DNA from: Tenggerimyces flavus
GTDB taxonomy: Bacteria; Actinomycetota; Actinomycetes; Propionibacteriales; Actinopolymorphaceae
Direction of reading: 5' to 3'
Length of the DNA: 64,000 nt
Assembly: GCF_016907715.1 (NCBI RefSeq)
Contig: NZ_JAFBCM010000001.1
Location: 2,666,001 to 2,730,000, forward strand
Of this stretch, positions 54,287 to 63,867 are shown piece by piece. The position numbers and the translations under genes are program-made. The first letter of the stretch is position 1; each line of letters begins with the position of its first letter. The notes under the pieces are model-generated. The model worked only from the letters and a program-made list of their open reading frames with translations, was not told the DNA's origin and searched no databases.

Positions 54287-56137
54287 CTACTCGACGGTGA
54301 CGCTCTTCGCCAGGTTGCGCGGCTGGTCGACGTCGTTGCCGCGGGCGGCAGCGATCTCGCAGGCGAGCACCTGCAGCGGCACCACCGTGACGAGCGGCGC
54401 CAGCACGGTGGGCGTCCGCGGCACGCGGATCAGGTGGTCCGCGTACGGCTCGACCGCGACGTCACCCTCCTCCGCGATCACGATCGTCCGGGCACCGCGC
54501 GCACGCACTTCCTGGATGTTCGAGACGACCTTGTCGTGCATCACGCCGCGCCCCGCGGGCGACGGAACGACGCACACGACCGGCGTGCCCTTGTCGATCA
54601 GCGCGATCGGCCCGTGCTTCAGCTCGCCGGCGGCGAAGCCCTCGGCGTGCATGTACGCGAGCTCCTTGAGCTTCAGCGCACCTTCCAAAGCCACCGGGAA
54701 GCCCACGTGCCGGCCGATGAACAGCACCGAACGGGAGTCCGCGATCTGTCGCGCGAGCTCGCGTACCGGCTCCATCGTCTCCAGCACCTGCTCGACCTTG
54801 CCCGGCATCGCCTGCAGCTGCGCGACGACGGCCGCGACCTCGTCGGCGTACTTGATGCCGCGAACGTGCGCGAGGTGCAGACCGACCAGGTAGCAGGCGG
54901 CGAGCTGGGTCAGGAACGCCTTCGTCGACGCGACCGCGATCTCCGGACCAGCGTGGGTGTAGAGCACGGCGTCGGACTCGCGCGGGATCGTCGATCCGTT
55001 CGCGTTGCAGATCGCGAGCACGCGCGCCTTCTGCTCCTTCGCGTGCCGGATCGCCATCAACGTGTCCATCGTCTCGCCGGACTGCGAGATCGCGATGATC
55101 AGCGTGGAACGGTCGAGCACCGGGTCGCGATAGCGGAACTCACTCGCCAGCTCGACCTCGCAGGGGAGCCGCGTCCAGTGCTCGATCGCGTACTTCGCGA
55201 CCATGCCGGCGTGGTACGACGTGCCACACGCGACGATGAACACCTTGTCGACGTCGCGCAGGTCCTGGTCGGTGAGGCGCACCTCGTCCAGAACGATGTC
55301 GCCCGCCTCGGTGAGCCGGCCGAGCAACGTGTCGGCGACCGCCTGCGGCTGCTCGGCGATCTCCTTCAGCATGAAGTAGTCGTGGCCGCCCTTCTCTGCG
55401 GCAGACACGTCCCAGTCGACCGTGTAGTCCTTGGTCTCGGCGAGTTCGCCGTGGAAGTCAGTGACGACGATCTCGTCGGCGGTGATCGAGACGACCTGGT
55501 CCTGGCCGAGCTCGATCGCCTCGCGCGTGTGGGCGATGAACGCCGCGACGTCGGAGGCGAGGAAGTTCTGTCCCTGGCCGCGGCCCACGACGAGCGGGGA
55601 GTTGCGGCGGGCGGCGACGATGAGGTCAGGCTGGGTGGCGTCGACCGCGACGAGCGTGAACGCGCCGTGCAGCTGGCGGCAGACGTCGCGCATGGCGGCG
55701 GCGAGGTCGCCGTTCGCGCGCTCGGTCGCGTCCTCGAGCAGGTGCGCGACGACCTCGGTGTCGGTCTCGGAGGCGAGCTTGTGCCCGTCGGCCTCGAGCT
55801 GGGCGCGCAGGGTGGCGAAGTTCTCGATGATCCCGTTGTGGACCACCGCGATCCGGCCCTCGCAGTCGAGGTGCGGGTGCGCGTTCGGGTCCGTCGGCGC
55901 TCCGTGCGTGGCCCATCTGGTGTGGCCCATTGCCGTACTGGACGCCGGCAGCGGCTCCTCGTCGAGGGCCTGCACCAGGTTCGCCAGCTTGCCGGCGCGT
56001 TTGCGCAGCTGGATGCCGTCCTGGTCGGGAACGGCCACGCCCGCGCTGTCGTACCCGCGGTACTCCAGGCGGCGAAGGCCCTCGATCACGACGCCGACCG
56101 CTTCCGCGGGGCCGACGTATCCGACGATTCCACACAT
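54287..56137 (-). CDS. glmS: glutamine-fructose-6-phosphate aminotransferase (isomerizing)
   Basis: Makes glucosamine-6-phosphate from fructose-6-phosphate and glutamine, the entry step to UDP-GlcNAc. The 616-residue protein starts with the catalytic Cys (MCGIVGYVG) and has the glutaminase blocks EYRGYDSAGVAV and GHTRWATHG. The SIS isomerase domains show ACGTSYHAGMVAKYAIE, AISQSGETMDTL and the C-terminal NLAKSVTVE. No glmS ribozyme-like leader is evident. Convergent with the Nei gene, divergent from coaA. Confidence 0.97.
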   Translation of the reverse strand: MCGIVGYVGPAEAVGVVIEGLRRLEYRGYDSAGVAVPDQDGIQLRKRAGKLANLVQALDEEPLPASSTAMGHTRWATHGAPTDPNAHPHLDCEGRIAVVHNGIIENFATLRAQLEADGHKLASETDTEVVAHLLEDATERANGDLAAAMRDVCRQLHGAFTLVAVDATQPDLIVAARRNSPLVVGRGQGQNFLASDVAAFIAHTREAIELGQDQVVSITADEIVVTDFHGELAETKDYTVDWDVSAAEKGGHDYFMLKEIAEQPQAVADTLLGRLTEAGDIVLDEVRLTDQDLRDVDKVFIVACGTSYHAGMVAKYAIEHWTRLPCEVELASEFRYRDPVLDRSTLIIAISQSGETMDTLMAIRHAKEQKARVLAICNANGSTIPRESDAVLYTHAGPEIAVASTKAFLTQLAACYLVGLHLAHVRGIKYADEVAAVVAQLQAMPGKVEQVLETMEPVRELARQIADSRSVLFIGRHVGFPVALEGALKLKELAYMHAEGFAAGELKHGPIALIDKGTPVVCVVPSPAGRGVMHDKVVSNIQEVRARGARTIVIAEEGDVAVEPYADHLIRVPRTPTVLAPLVTVVPLQVLACEIAAARGNDVDQPRNLAKSVTVE

Positions 56138-56234
56138 GCGAGCCAGCGTAAGGCCTGCCGAGTTTCGTCGTGGCGGTTGGGGATAATTGGCGCCGGCTTC
56201 CGGGACTGTGGTAGGCGAGCCGTAGGTTTGGGGT

Positions 56235-57212
56235 ATGCAACGACTTCGGGAGGCCGCTGCGACGCCGTACGTCGAGCTCGATCGGGAGGCGTGGGCGAAG
56301 CTCGCCGAGCAGACCCCCATGCCGCTCACGGCGACGGAGGTCGAGCGGCTGCGGGGACTCGGCGACGAGATCGACCTGGACGAGGTACGTCAGGTCTATC
56401 TGCCGCTCACCCGGCTGCTCAACCTGTACGTACGGGCCACCGGGCAGCTGCATCGGGCGACGAATACGTTCCTCGGCGGCGAACGCGGCCGGCCGGACGA
56501 CGCGATGACCACGCGGACGCCGTACGTCATCGGCGTCGCGGGCTCGGTGGCGGTCGGCAAGTCGACGGTCGCGCGGCTGCTGCGCGAGCTGCTGGCGCGC
56601 TGGCCGGACCATCCGCGTGTGGAGTTGGTCACCACCGACGGCTTCCTGCTGCCGAACGCGGAGCTTGAACGTCGTGGCCTGATGGAGAGAAAGGGCTTTC
56701 CCGAGTCGTACGACCAGCGCGCGCTGCTGCGCTTCGTGGTCGCGGTGAAGTCCGGCGTGCCGGTGGTGACGGCGCCGATCTACTCGCACCTGGTGTACGA
56801 CATCGTTCCCGACAAGCGGCTCGAGGTGCACTCGCCGGACATCCTGCTGGTCGAGGGACTGAACGTGCTGCAGCCGGCGCGGATCCGCACCGACGGGCGG
56901 CGCGGGCTCGCGGTGAGCGACTTCTTCGACTTCTCGATCTACCTGGACGCGGCGCCGGGTGACGTGCGGCAGTGGTACGTGAACCGATTTCTCAAGCTGC
57001 GCGAGACGGCGTTCCGCGACCCGGCCTCGTTCTTCCGCCGCTTCGCCGACCTCAGCCAAGCCGAGGCGGTCACGCTGGCGGGACAGATCTGGGACTCGAT
57101 CAACGGCCCCAACCTCGAGCAGAACATCCTGCCCACGCGGGGGCGGGCACGGCTCGTCCTGCACAAGGCGGTCGACCACACCGTGACCCGGGTCCGGCTC
57201 CGCAAGGTCTGA
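56235..57212 (+). CDS. coaA: pantothenate kinase, type I
   Basis: Phosphorylates pantothenate, the first and controlling step of coenzyme A synthesis. The 325-residue protein has the P-loop [37 protein letters not shown] and the C-terminal RVRLRKV. TAGGTT (56223-56228) is 6 nt before ATG, so the mRNA may be leaderless. Location next to glmS is usual in actinobacteria. Confidence 0.95.
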   Translation: MQRLREAAATPYVELDREAWAKLAEQTPMPLTATEVERLRGLGDEIDLDEVRQVYLPLTRLLNLYVRATGQLHRATNTFLGGERGRPDDAMTTRTPYVIGVAGSVAVGKSTVARLLRELLARWPDHPRVELVTTDGFLLPNAELERRGLMERKGFPESYDQRALLRFVVAVKSGVPVVTAPIYSHLVYDIVPDKRLEVHSPDILLVEGLNVLQPARIRTDGRRGLAVSDFFDFSIYLDAAPGDVRQWYVNRFLKLRETAFRDPASFFRRFADLSQAEAVTLAGQIWDSINGPNLEQNILPTRGRARLVLHKAVDHTVTRVRLRKV

Positions 57213-57307
57213 CCCCCGTTCAGCGCCTCCTGGGGCCGCTGATCCGCTCAAAGCCTGTTCATCGTTGCACTCCGGGCGCGAGGATGGGTTCTGGGAGGGA
57301 GGGGTAC

Positions 57308-59896
57308 ATGGTGGGCGCATGGCCGCTCCGCGGCCGCACGGGGGAGTACGAGGCGACGAGGCGTGCCCTCGTGGCCGAGCCCGGGGCCGCTGTTCTCGTG
57401 GGCGACGCCGGTGTCGGCAAGACCCGCCTCGCGCGGGAGCTCGCCCATGACCTCGGCCAGGCAGGCCGCGCGATCGAGTGGGTCGCCGCGACCCAGGCCA
57501 GCGCGGGCGTGCCGTTCGGCCCGTTCGTCAGGTTCCTCGGCGACGACGTTCCGCAGACCAGCGAGACCCTGCTCCTGCACCAGATCAGCACCCGCCTGCT
57601 CGCCGCCACGCCGAGCCCCGACCGGCCCGTGCTGGTCGTCGACGACGCGCACCTGCTCGACGACGGGTCGGCGGCGCTCGTGTACCAGCTCGCATCGAGC
57701 GGCGCGTTCCGGGTGCTCGCCACCGTACGGTCCGGCCAGCGCTGCCCCGACGCGATCCAGCGACTCTGGCGCGACGGCGGCGCGGCCCGGATCGACGTGA
57801 CGCCGTTCCAGACCACGCAGGTCCGCCAGCTGCTCGAGGGTGCGCTCGCCGGGCCGGTCGACACACTCACCACGTCCCGCCTCGGCCGCGCGACCGGCGG
57901 CAACCCGCTGTTCCTCCGTGAGCTCGTCGAGGCTGGCCTTGCCGACGCCAGCCTGCGCCAGATCGACGGCGTCTGGCAGTGGACGGGCGCGCGTACGTTG
58001 AGCAGCCGCGTCACCGACCTGCTGCAGGAACGGTTCGACGGCTGCTCCGACCCGGAGCTCGAGACGCTGAGGCTGGTCGCCCTCGGCGAGCCGATCGACG
58101 TGGACCTGCTCGCCGCCGTCGTCCCCGACGAACGGGTCGAGGCCCTCGTCGACCGCGGCCTGCTGCACCCGGACAGCTCCGGCGCCACCGTTCAGCTGCC
58201 GCATCCGCTGTACGGCGAGGTCCTCCGTGCCGGCATGTCGCCCGTCACCGCACGGCGGCTCCGGCGGGCGCTCGTCCGCGCGATGAAGGAACCCACGGAC
58301 CCCGACCAGCTCCTGCGCTGGGTCACGCTCAGCCTCGACGCCGGCGAACGCCCCGACAACCCCGACCTGCTCGCCGCCGCCAGCCGGGCGCTGCTGCTGT
58401 TCGACCCCGCCCTTGCCGAGCGCCTCGCGGCCGCCGCCGACCCGACCCTTCCCGCGCGCACCCTGAGGCTCGCCCGTGCGGTCGGCTACCAGGGTCGCTT
58501 CGCCGAGGCCGAGGACCTGCTCGCCAGGCTCGATCCGCGCGAGCTCGACGACGCCCAGTTCGCCGCGTTCCTGCGGATCCGCGGCGAGAACTTCTGCGAG
58601 GGGCTGCAACGCCCCGACCTCGCGCTCGCCTACCTCGACGCGCTCCCGACCCCGCTGCCGCCTACGGTCCGGCACGCCGCGGCGTGCGTACGGATCGAGG
58701 CACTCGTCTACGGCGGCGACTACCGCGCGGCCATCGACGTCGCTGAGGCCGAGCCCGGGTTCCTCGACCAGCCCGAGGTCGGACCCGTACCCACGCTCGT
58801 GATGGCGCTGGAGCAGGTCGGCCGGAGCGACGAGGCGCTGCAGCTCGCGCAGGCGTACGAGAAGGCCGCCGCGCTGCCGACCCGTTTCGCCGGCTACGGG
58901 CGGATCCTGGTGACCGCGGGCCGGCTGGACGAGGCCGAACAGGTCGCCGAGCAGCACATCGCGGCCGGGACGGCGTGGGACTGGGCCGAGTTCATCTGTT
59001 ACGGCCTACGGGTGAGGGCTCAGGTGGACTTCGCCCGCGGGCTGTTCCAAGCTTCCGCCCAGGGACTTCGGGAATGCGTCAGCCTGGCAAGGGATCTCAG
59101 CCTCGGGTACTTCGTTCGCCTCGCGCTGTCCGGTCTGTCCACCGCCGAGGCCGCGTGTGGGCGGATCGCCGAAGCCCGCGCCGCGATGGCGGAGTCGGAG
59201 TCGCTTGCCGCCGCGTCCCCCGCGGTGCGGGCGCTGATCGAGCAGGACCAGCTCGCGTACGCGTTCGTCGAGGGGTGCGAGGGATCGATGCGGTCCGCGT
59301 ACGACCGGCTGGACCGGCTCGTCGCGTCCTGCGTCGCGGAGTCGCAGCCGCGCCGCGCGGTCGAGGCGTTGCATCTGATGGCTCGGTTCGGGTACGTCTC
59401 GCGGGCCGCGTCGCAGGTGGGCGACCTCGCGTCGCTGTGCGACTCGCCCGTTCCGCACGCACACGAGGGGCACATCCGCGCGTTGGCGTCGGGGGATGCT
59501 CAATCCCTGTTGGACGTTTCGGCCCGGTACGCGGAGCTCGGCATGATCCACCAGGCGGCCGAGGTGGTCGACACAGCGGCTGCGCGCTTCCTCGCCGCGG
59601 GAGACCGGCGAGCGGCGGGTCGCGCGACGAGCGAACGGGACCGGCTGCTCGCGCTGTGCGACACCGGCCCGTTCCGCTGGTGGGCCTCGGCGGCGTCGTC
59701 GAGCCCGTTGAGCGAACGTGAGCAACAGGTCGCGACTCTTGCGGCGACCGGCCTGACCAACCGGCAGATTGCCGCGCGGCTCGTTCTTTCCGTACGTACG
59801 GTGGAAAACCACCTGCAGCGCATCTATGTCAAGACAGGATTGACGAAGCGTTCCGACCTCGCCGACTGGCTCGCCGCGCAGTCGCCCACCACCTGA
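57308..59896 (+). CDS. LAL-type LuxR transcriptional regulator
   Basis: An 862-residue regulator: an AAA/NB-ARC-like ATPase at the N-terminus (Walker A LVGDAGVGKTRLARELA, Walker B VLVVDDAHLLDD), a long helical TPR-like middle with repeated alanine-rich helices, and a C-terminal LuxR helix-turn-helix (LSEREQQVATLAATGLTNRQ, LVLSVRTVENHLQRIYVKTG). Such proteins activate catabolic or secondary-metabolite genes. GGGAGGGAGGGG precedes ATG 57308. The target is unknown; it converges with the fasciclin gene. Confidence 0.9.
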   Translation: MVGAWPLRGRTGEYEATRRALVAEPGAAVLVGDAGVGKTRLARELAHDLGQAGRAIEWVAATQASAGVPFGPFVRFLGDDVPQTSETLLLHQISTRLLAATPSPDRPVLVVDDAHLLDDGSAALVYQLASSGAFRVLATVRSGQRCPDAIQRLWRDGGAARIDVTPFQTTQVRQLLEGALAGPVDTLTTSRLGRATGGNPLFLRELVEAGLADASLRQIDGVWQWTGARTLSSRVTDLLQERFDGCSDPELETLRLVALGEPIDVDLLAAVVPDERVEALVDRGLLHPDSSGATVQLPHPLYGEVLRAGMSPVTARRLRRALVRAMKEPTDPDQLLRWVTLSLDAGERPDNPDLLAAASRALLLFDPALAERLAAAADPTLPARTLRLARAVGYQGRFAEAEDLLARLDPRELDDAQFAAFLRIRGENFCEGLQRPDLALAYLDALPTPLPPTVRHAAACVRIEALVYGGDYRAAIDVAEAEPGFLDQPEVGPVPTLVMALEQVGRSDEALQLAQAYEKAAALPTRFAGYGRILVTAGRLDEAEQVAEQHIAAGTAWDWAEFICYGLRVRAQVDFARGLFQASAQGLRECVSLARDLSLGYFVRLALSGLSTAEAACGRIAEARAAMAESESLAAASPAVRALIEQDQLAYAFVEGCEGSMRSAYDRLDRLVASCVAESQPRRAVEALHLMARFGYVSRAASQVGDLASLCDSPVPHAHEGHIRALASGDAQSLLDVSARYAELGMIHQAAEVVDTAAARFLAAGDRRAAGRATSERDRLLALCDTGPFRWWASAASSSPLSEREQQVATLAATGLTNRQIAARLVLSVRTVENHLQRIYVKTGLTKRSDLADWLAAQSPTT

Positions 59897-59900
59897 GCAT

Positions 59901-59934
59901 GACTCTGCCGGCGCCTCGCGGCGCCGGCAGAGTC
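59901..59934. terminator. bidirectional terminator between the LuxR and fasciclin genes
   Basis: GACTCTGCCGGCGCC (59901-59915) pairs perfectly with GGCGCCGGCAGAGTC (59920-59934) around a TCGC loop. It lies between two gene ends. Confidence 0.7.
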
Positions 59935-59958
59935 GGGGTGACGGTTGCGAACCGTGCA

Positions 59959-61116
59959 CTACATCGGCATCAGGACGGTGTCGATGAGGTAGACGGTGGC
60001 GTTGGCGGTTTTGACGCCGCCGCAGATGACCGAAGCGTCGTTGACCTTGAGGGCGTCGCCGGAGCCGGTGACGGTGACGGTGCCGCCTTGGACGGTCTTC
60101 TGGTCGCCGACCACGGCGTCGGGGGCGAGCTGCCCGGCGATGACGTGGTAGGTGAGGATCTTCGACAACATCTTGTCGTCGGTCTTCAGCGTCTCGATGG
60201 TCTTGGCGTCGATCTTGGCGAAGGCGTCGTCGACGGGGGCGAAGACGGTGAACTCGGCGCCGTTGAGGGTGTCGACGAGGTTGACCTTCGGGTTCAGCTT
60301 GCCGGAGACGGCGGAGACGAGGGTCTTCAGGAGCGGGTTGTTGCTGGCGGCGACGGCGACGGGGTCCTTGGCCATGCCTTCGACCGAGCCGGGGCCGGTG
60401 GGGACCTGGTCGGCGTAGCCGGCGCACCCGGAGCCGACCATGCCCGCGCCCATCGCGCCGCTGTCGGCGGGGGGTGTGAGGACGGTGTCGATGAGGTAGA
60501 CGGTGGCGTTGGCGGTCTTCACTCCGCCGCAGATGACCGAAGCGTCGTTGACCTTGAGGTCGTCACCGGTACCGGTGACCTTGACGGTGCCACCTTCGAC
60601 GGTCTTCTGGTCGCCGACCACGGCGTCGGGGGCGAGCTGCCCGGCCACGACGTGGTAGGTGAGGATCTTCGACAACATCTTGTCGTCGGTCTTCAACGTC
60701 TCGATGGTCTTGGCGTCGATCTTGGCGAACGCGTCGTCGACCGGGGCGAAGACGGTGAACTCGGCCCCGTTGAGGGTGTCGACGAGGTTGACCTTCGGGT
60801 TCAGCTTCCCCGACACCGCCGACACCAGGGTCTTCAGCAGCGGGTTGTTGCTGGCGGCGACCGCGACCGGGTCCTTGGCCATGCCTTCGACCGAACCAGG
60901 TCCGGTGGGGACCTGGTCGGCGTAGCCGGCGCACCCGGCACCGACCATGCCGGCGCCCATCGCGTCCGGCGCCTCAGAAGACGCACTCGTCGTGGGGGCG
61001 GGCTCGTTCTGCGTCGTGGGCTCGGCGGTGTTGCCACAGGCCGCACCCACCATGGCCAGCAGCCCCACACCGGCGAACATCACGCCGAAGCGGAATCGAG
61101 ATCGGATGGTCTTCAT
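59959..61116 (-). CDS. lipoprotein with two nearly identical fasciclin (FAS1) domains
   Basis: A 385-residue secreted lipoprotein. Signal: [20 protein letters not shown] with lipobox VGAAC. Two FAS1 domains follow, each with [20 protein letters not shown] and [14 protein letters not shown], then [11 protein letters not shown]. The two repeats differ at only about 8 of 163 residues and at DNA level repeat with a 507-bp period, so the duplication is recent or kept alike by gene conversion. MPT70/MPT83 of mycobacteria are single-domain relatives that also neighbour dipZ. Cell-surface adhesion or binding is likely. Confidence 0.88.
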   Translation of the reverse strand: MKTIRSRFRFGVMFAGVGLLAMVGAACGNTAEPTTQNEPAPTTSASSEAPDAMGAGMVGAGCAGYADQVPTGPGSVEGMAKDPVAVAASNNPLLKTLVSAVSGKLNPKVNLVDTLNGAEFTVFAPVDDAFAKIDAKTIETLKTDDKMLSKILTYHVVAGQLAPDAVVGDQKTVEGGTVKVTGTGDDLKVNDASVICGGVKTANATVYLIDTVLTPPADSGAMGAGMVGSGCAGYADQVPTGPGSVEGMAKDPVAVAASNNPLLKTLVSAVSGKLNPKVNLVDTLNGAEFTVFAPVDDAFAKIDAKTIETLKTDDKMLSKILTYHVIAGQLAPDAVVGDQKTVQGGTVTVTGSGDALKVNDASVICGGVKTANATVYLIDTVLMPM

Positions 61117-61220
61117 GAGGTGGTGCTCCTCTGTCTTGAAAGCGCCCCGCCGTTCGGAGGCCCGCTTGGTGTTCGGTGCCAACGGCCCGCTGGATGGGTG
61201 GAATCTCGAGAAAGCTGTGC

Positions 61221-63038
61221 TCAGCCGAAGCTGAAGGTGTAGGCGGAGATGCCTGGGCTGTAGGTGAGGGTCATGGTGTTGCGCTCGGCGTTGGGTTGGT
61301 CGAGGAGTTGGTAGGCGTTGGGGGTGCCTTTGACGTTGATGGTCTTGTCCGGCTTACCGGGGATCTTGATGGTGACGGTGCCTTGGCCGGACAGGACGTG
61401 GTAGACCTTCGCGGCGTTGAAGTTGAGTCGTACTTGGGCGTTGGTGGTGGCGGTGAGGTGTTGGGAGTCGACGGCCCAGGTCCCGCCGAGGCTGAAGGTG
61501 TCGTTGGGCTGGTTGGGGTTGAGCCCGAACACCCGTCCGTCGTCGGGGGTGAGTGTCCCGGTGCCTTGGTAGTTGGTGGCGCGGGCGTAGGACAGGAACG
61601 TTTCGGGGGTGGTGCCTTTGGCGCCGGGGTTGTCGGCTTTGACGGTCCCGTCGACCGGGTCGGGGAGCTTCACCTCGGGGTTGGCGTCTTTCAGGAGTTG
61701 GCGGAACTGGTTTTCGACTTGTCCGTAGTCGCCTTCGCCGAACTTGATCGCCCGCACAATCCCTTGGGCGTCGATGAGATATTTCGCGGGCCAGTACCGG
61801 TTGCGGTAGTCGGTCCACGTGGACAGGTTGTTGTCCTGCCCGACGGGGTAGCCGATCTTCTCCTTCCGGATCGCCGCCGCCACATTCCCGGGGTCCTTTT
61901 CGAACGCGAACTCCGGGGAGTGGATCCCCACGATCTGCAACCCCAACGGCCCGTACGTCTGGTCCCACGCCAACAGGTGGGGGGTGGCGCGTTGACAGTT
62001 GATGCAGGAGTAGGCCCAGAAGTCGACCAACACCACTTTCCCCTTCAACCCCGCCACCGTCGCGGGCTGGTTGTCGGGGGTGTTGAACCATCGCTGGGTG
62101 CCGCGGAACTCCGGCGCCGCCCCACACGACGCCAACTCCGCCGCCCCCGGCGTGCACTTCGCCAACTCTTCCCCGCCCTCACCGATGGCGGGGGCGAGGA
62201 CGCCTTGGACGGTGTCGGACTCGGCGACCTTCTTCTCCAACCCGCCGGTGTAGTTCGGCAACGCTTTCTGCAGCAGATCGGTCACACCGAACCCCAGCGC
62301 GATGGCGAGGAGGATCATCACGATCCCGCCGCCGATCCGGAACCCGCGGGCGTGGTCGCGGTACGCCTTCACCCTGCGTGCGATCCTCGAGCCGGCGGCG
62401 GCGAACACCAGCAGCGGCAGCGCCGCACCGACCGCGAACGACACCGTCAACACGACGGTGCGCCAGCCGATCTGCCCCGTCGCACCGGCGACGGTGATCG
62501 CGGCCAACACCGGGCCGGCACACGGCACATACAACGTGCCGAGGCCGAGGCCGAGGACGAACGCGCCGTTGGCGTTGCGGGTGACTTTCGGGAGCCGGTA
62601 GAACGGCTTCTCGATCAGATGCCCCAACGCCGGGAAGATCAGGCCCAGACCGACCAGCACCAGCACGGTCAGCCCGGCCCAGCGTAGGAAGCTGTCCGGC
62701 AGGCCCAGGAACGACAAGATCACCGAACCCAACAACGTGAACACACTGAAACTCACCACGATCCCCGCGATGATCCGCAACGGCCGAAAATCCCGCTTCG
62801 CCTTCTTCGGCGCTGCCTCGACAACCTCATCCACCAACACCCCACCGGCAGCGTCGGTGCGGCTATGCCGTCCCGCCTTGCCCGGCGAGCCATCCGCCTT
62901 GCCGGCCTGCTTGTCGGGTTGGTTCTCTTCTTTGCCGGCCGTACCCGCAAAGAAGATGATCGGCAACATCGGCAACACACACGGAGAAACCCCCGTGATC
63001 AAACCGCCCACCAAGCCGATCAAGGCCAGCGTGATCAT
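61221..63038 (-). CDS. dipZ: DipZ: CcdA-type membrane part fused to a thioredoxin domain
   Basis: A 605-residue protein that carries electrons across the membrane and reduces or forms disulphides outside. The N-terminal CcdA-like part ([20 protein letters not shown]) has the paired cysteines of GVSPCVLP and YVPCAGPVL in six helices. A TlpA/thioredoxin domain follows with the active site [11 protein letters not shown], and a C-terminal beta-sandwich ends in SYNxFS-type residues. ATG 63038 has GGAG 9 nt upstream and matches mycobacterial DipZ starts; GTG 63053 is the alternative. It is 105 nt upstream of the fasciclin gene, same direction. Confidence 0.92.
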   Translation of the reverse strand: MITLALIGLVGGLITGVSPCVLPMLPIIFFAGTAGKEENQPDKQAGKADGSPGKAGRHSRTDAAGGVLVDEVVEAAPKKAKRDFRPLRIIAGIVVSFSVFTLLGSVILSFLGLPDSFLRWAGLTVLVLVGLGLIFPALGHLIEKPFYRLPKVTRNANGAFVLGLGLGTLYVPCAGPVLAAITVAGATGQIGWRTVVLTVSFAVGAALPLLVFAAAGSRIARRVKAYRDHARGFRIGGGIVMILLAIALGFGVTDLLQKALPNYTGGLEKKVAESDTVQGVLAPAIGEGGEELAKCTPGAAELASCGAAPEFRGTQRWFNTPDNQPATVAGLKGKVVLVDFWAYSCINCQRATPHLLAWDQTYGPLGLQIVGIHSPEFAFEKDPGNVAAAIRKEKIGYPVGQDNNLSTWTDYRNRYWPAKYLIDAQGIVRAIKFGEGDYGQVENQFRQLLKDANPEVKLPDPVDGTVKADNPGAKGTTPETFLSYARATNYQGTGTLTPDDGRVFGLNPNQPNDTFSLGGTWAVDSQHLTATTNAQVRLNFNAAKVYHVLSGQGTVTIKIPGKPDKTINVKGTPNAYQLLDQPNAERNTMTLTYSPGISAYTFSFG

Positions 63039-63253
63039 CGAAAGCAACTCCACTCATCGGTAAGTCAGAGGTCACCCTCACTTCGGAGCTGTCGCAGTCG
63101 TGGATGGGTCTGGCACGCAAGCTTGACGAGCGATTCCGGCGTGAGGTGAGCGAAGCGGGGTAGAGGTGGCCCGTCGACGACTGTCGATGTTCGGACGCGC
63201 TACCTGGCGTGCTGTCTCGGTGTCAGGCGCGTCGGCTGAAGGGGAGTGCTTCC

Positions 63254-63472
63254 ATGAGCGAGAGCGACAAGCTGGATCACAAGAAGGACGAAGTCGTAGG
63301 CCAGGCCAAGGAAACTCTCGGCAAGGTCACCGACAACGAAGAGCTCGAGGCCGAAGGTCGCGGCGAGCAGGCGAAGTCCAAGCTGCAGCAGGCCGGCGAC
63401 AAGCTGAGCGATGCCGCCGACAAGGCTGGCGACGCGGTCAAGGACGCGCTCAGTCGGGACGACAAGAAGTAG
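63254..63472 (+). CDS. CsbD family stress protein
   Basis: A 72-residue, highly charged protein (MSESDKLDHKKDEVVGQAKE, ELEAEGRGEQAKSKLQQAGD) of the CsbD family, small helical proteins often induced by general stress. GGGGAG is 8 nt before ATG 63254. Divergent from dipZ. A clear terminator follows its stop. Confidence 0.88.
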   Translation: MSESDKLDHKKDEVVGQAKETLGKVTDNEELEAEGRGEQAKSKLQQAGDKLSDAADKAGDAVKDALSRDDKK

Positions 63473-63483
63473 GCAACAAACAA

Positions 63484-63527
63484 GGCCAGCACGACGGATG
63501 GGTCAGAGAGCCCACGTCGTGCTGGCC
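63484..63527 (+). terminator. terminator after csbD
   Basis: GGCCAGCACGAC (63484-63495) pairs perfectly with GTCGTGCTGGCC (63516-63527) around a 20-nt loop with an inner GGG/CCC pair. Confidence 0.65.
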
Positions 63528-63538
63528 TCGGCGTTAGG

Positions 63539-63809
63539 CTCGATCTTTCGTCCAACGGTGGGTTCGCCCGGTCCAGGCCCGCCCCGGGGGGCCAATGATT
63601 CATGTTTACATGGTCATTGGCCGCTTTACGTGGGGTGGACGCCAGGTAGAGGGGCCACTGGCCGGGTAAGGCGACCACGACGCTTCACCTACGGAGTGCT
63701 TCCCGCTCGGATCACTCGAGACGTCGCCGTCCCAAGATCCCCAGCATGACAGGCACTTCCATCTTCCCAGGCCAATGTCGCCCACCAACACCTGACATCC
63801 CGAGGTTAG
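63539..63809. repeat. dispersed intergenic repeat, copy 2
   Basis: A 271-bp stretch closely similar to 32951-33213. Its palindrome is degenerate (CCAATGATTCATGT, ACATGGTCATTGG). The conserved blocks and the ends are the same. It fills most of the 395 bp between csbD (+) and the membrane protein gene (-). Nothing else was seen in that gap. Confidence 0.8.
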
Positions 63810-63867
63810 GTCGCGGCCAGGCGGGATGCGAGGTGGCGCGCGTCAGGCGATCTTTGACAGACGCGGC

